Under the pieces are notes generated by a model. It saw only the letters and a program-made list of their open reading frames with translations. It was not told where the DNA came from and did not search any database. From contig LVLI01000018.1 in assembly GCA_001687465.1 (NCBI GenBank), positions 1-58,408 on the forward strand: DNA of 58,408 bases. The letters run 5' to 3'. The number at the start of each line of letters is the position of its first letter. The stretch's first letter is position 1. The translations under genes and the position numbers were made by a program. This DNA comes from Halocafeteria seosinensis. Taxonomy: Eukaryota; Sar; Bigyra; Bicosoecida. Shown here piece after piece: positions 56,559 to 58,408 of this stretch.

Positions 56559-57760
56559 ATTGTCTGGTGTATTTCGCCATAAATATCGTCAGTAATGCTT
56601 CATATTTAATAACAGATTATAGGAAGAGTTTGCAGCAGTGCTATAAAACGTGAAATGTCGTATTTTGTACGTTTTTCTCCTTCCTAGAAACGTCCAGAGA
56701 GTTAGATGGTTAAGGATCCAGTCGAAGTTGACGTCTCAGTGTCCAATTAAAATTAATGGATACTCTGACGACGAACGATTGTTCAATGTCGTTATTGCGA
56801 CTCTTGGAGCGATATTTCTGCGAGTTCCGTTGTGTTATAGTGAAAGTGACTTGTTATATGAACGCTATCGTCGCTACAGCTTCTCTTACGTCACAAGTCC
56901 GGGAGTCGGTCAGGCCATCAGGCAAGTCACCTCTCAGTGGTGTACCACTTGTATTGCTCCGACGACTCACTGGGCCACCAAATTTCAAATGCACCATAAA
57001 TGTACACAGAACACGTCTACAATCGTACCGTCATCATTGTCGCACCAGCGCTATCGACGTCGCCACCCCGAGTACTAGGCTAGCAGGGATTTTCTGCCCA
57101 AAGGATTCAAAGAGATCAGAGGATACGAATATCAAATGCCAAAATTCCTCTTCCGCTTCCCCTCTGACGCAGTGTACATGAATTTCCCTATCTCCAACTA
57201 AGTAGGTAGAGGGTCTATGTTCCTGAGTCCAAATCAACCGGTCCGACGGCGCTTCGTGATTCCTTAGATAGGTGCACTTCAGATCTCACGAGATATCCTG
57301 GACCTGTTTGTTTGGTAAGAAGGACACATGGAGCGAACGCGACTAACTTGGATCCTGACCTACGGACTATCCGGTTGGAATAGGGTACCCAATACGTCAA
57401 AGCCTCGCTCACTTCGGACAGAGGTAGGCTGGAAGAAACTCTTTCCTACGGGAACAACGATGTAACTGGTGCCGAACGTCGTGAACGGAGTCGAAAGCCA
57501 ATATGTATCACAGCCACAAAAATCGTGCTAAACTTCCTCTTGCCTCACAGGACTTTCGTACCGGTACTGTATGTTCAGGAAGTAGAATCCATCACTGCAA
57601 TCAATCGTCGTCTACCACACGGTACATTCATCACGACCTCGTTGTGTACACTGTATGTGTATAGGTACAAGTAAGACGAGTAGGCTACGCCGTGTAAGGT
57701 GTAAACTCTACCCAGAACCGCTCCAAAATCTCGAGGTTGTGACTGACAGTTTGGCAATCA
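56559..57760. other. Unassigned region
   Basis: Several overlapping open stretches (for example 56650-57078 on plus and 57034-57237 on minus) lack starts and motifs. Nothing is supported. Confidence 0.5.
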
Positions 57761-58150
57761 TCAGCTTGCTAAAGTTCGGCATCTCCCTTGCTCCCGACTG
57801 GTGCTTTTTCTTTTTCCGAAAACCGCCCACCGGGATACAGTTTCCGTGTGGTGGTGGTCCCTCAGATGTCCGTATTTTGTCCGCTGCAACTTCTGCGCTT
57901 CTGCCACGCCCGCTGTCCTGGCTAGTCTGTCTCCTGTGAGTGGGTTACTGGGCACTGTCACATCGACAAAAGACTGTGCTCGTTGGGCCTTTTGCTACCG
58001 GTACGGTAGTACCAGGTCCATTGCTAGCCTTCGTTTCGCTCGCGGGTCTACGAGCACCTCTCGCTCCACTGGCATTTGACTCGTGCGGATGTAGTTCCCC
58101 AGTTCCACTGCTGTCTACAGTGTCTTGTCATGACGGCGGATTCTTTGCGT
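57761..58150 (-). mobile_element. Decayed non-LTR (LINE-like) retrotransposon C-terminal remnant
   Basis: Minus-strand frames spell RRHD, EREVLVDPRAKRRLAMDLV, SFVDVTV, NPLTGDRLARTAG and EAQKLQRTKYGHL in order, with at least one stop and probable frameshifts. This order matches the region after the reverse transcriptase in many non-LTR retrotransposons: an RHD-like start, a D-x-T strand, then a Lys/Tyr helix. It is homologous to 3781-4105. The 3' end of the element would lie toward 57760. Family assignment is by motif recall only. Confidence 0.55.
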
Positions 58151-58408
58151 GGTGCAGCAGCTCCCTTCACAGCATTGACCGGACGCCGGCGGACGGCCCC
58201 CATACACCGGTACAGGTTCTAGAGAGATTTGTTCTGGCGAGCCCTAGGGCCTGAGGGCCTAGGCACAGGTACAGTGCTACCATGTACTCGGCATCGGTTA
58301 GTGAAAATCCTTTTCTTGCTTGGCGCTGCGTATAGCCATGTATTCGACTCTCAGACTGAGGTTTGGTCGGAGTCCGACCGTCGGACCCGTGTATAATACC
58401 TGATGTAC
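58151..58408. other. Window end, unassigned
   Basis: GC-rich sequence that may be the upstream continuation of the retrotransposon remnant. No intact reading frame was recognised. Confidence 0.4.

Overview
This window is nuclear DNA of a unicellular eukaryote. Genes sit on both strands and carry short spliceosomal introns, mostly 60 to 140 bases, with GTAAG, GTACG or GTATG donors and mostly CAG acceptors. The housekeeping genes are typically eukaryotic: RNA polymerase II subunit 2, the splicing helicase Prp22/DHX8, the proteasome lid subunit Sem1/Dss1, a complex I subunit, a Hook-type cargo adaptor, a PARP16-like enzyme, an Msp1/ATAD1-like AAA ATPase and a lipid-anchored cGMP-dependent protein kinase. 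The lineage cannot be fixed from sequence alone. The lipid-anchored PKG, large cysteine-rich membrane proteins, GLUG repeats and a geminivirus-type Rep fit a protist or alga.

Layout. 1-2.7 kb holds the 3' part of a cysteine-rich receptor-like gene. 2.7-6.3 kb is gene-poor and contains a decayed non-LTR retrotransposon tail. 6.3-22.4 kb is a dense conserved block: Hook, RPB2, an NDUFB11-like gene, PRP22, SEM1 and a PARP16-like gene. PRP22 and SEM1 diverge from a 239 bp shared promoter region. 22.7-42.2 kb is rich in secretory and membrane genes: two related MRH-domain type I membrane proteins, a GLUG-repeat membrane protein apparently split by a frameshift, PKG, a secreted type-B carboxylesterase, and a 1361-residue beta-helix protein with many membrane segments. 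A broken partial copy of that last gene lies just upstream of it. 42.9-48 kb holds a leucine-rich-repeat gene, the AAA ATPase and a small secreted cysteine-rich protein with a GPI-like tail.

48.6-58.4 kb is an accessory island. It starts with a 1.45 kb segment bounded by 16 bp inverted repeats and rich in CCCCAT palindromes. Next comes a short ORF with the three motifs of an HUH (geminivirus-type) Rep endonuclease. Then comes a large P-loop NTPase gene with, in the same frame after a single TAG codon, a second ORF that ends in three tandem low-complexity repeats. Downstream is a chimeric partial duplicate of the NTPase gene beside a perfect 14 bp inverted repeat. A second non-LTR retrotransposon tail, related to the one at 3.8-4.1 kb, closes the window. 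The NTPase plus possible restriction-type nuclease arrangement resembles the Crinkler/RHS effector class, and it is the most interesting candidate system here.

All gene models were built by eye from splice signals, reading phase and family motifs. No database search or transcript evidence was available.
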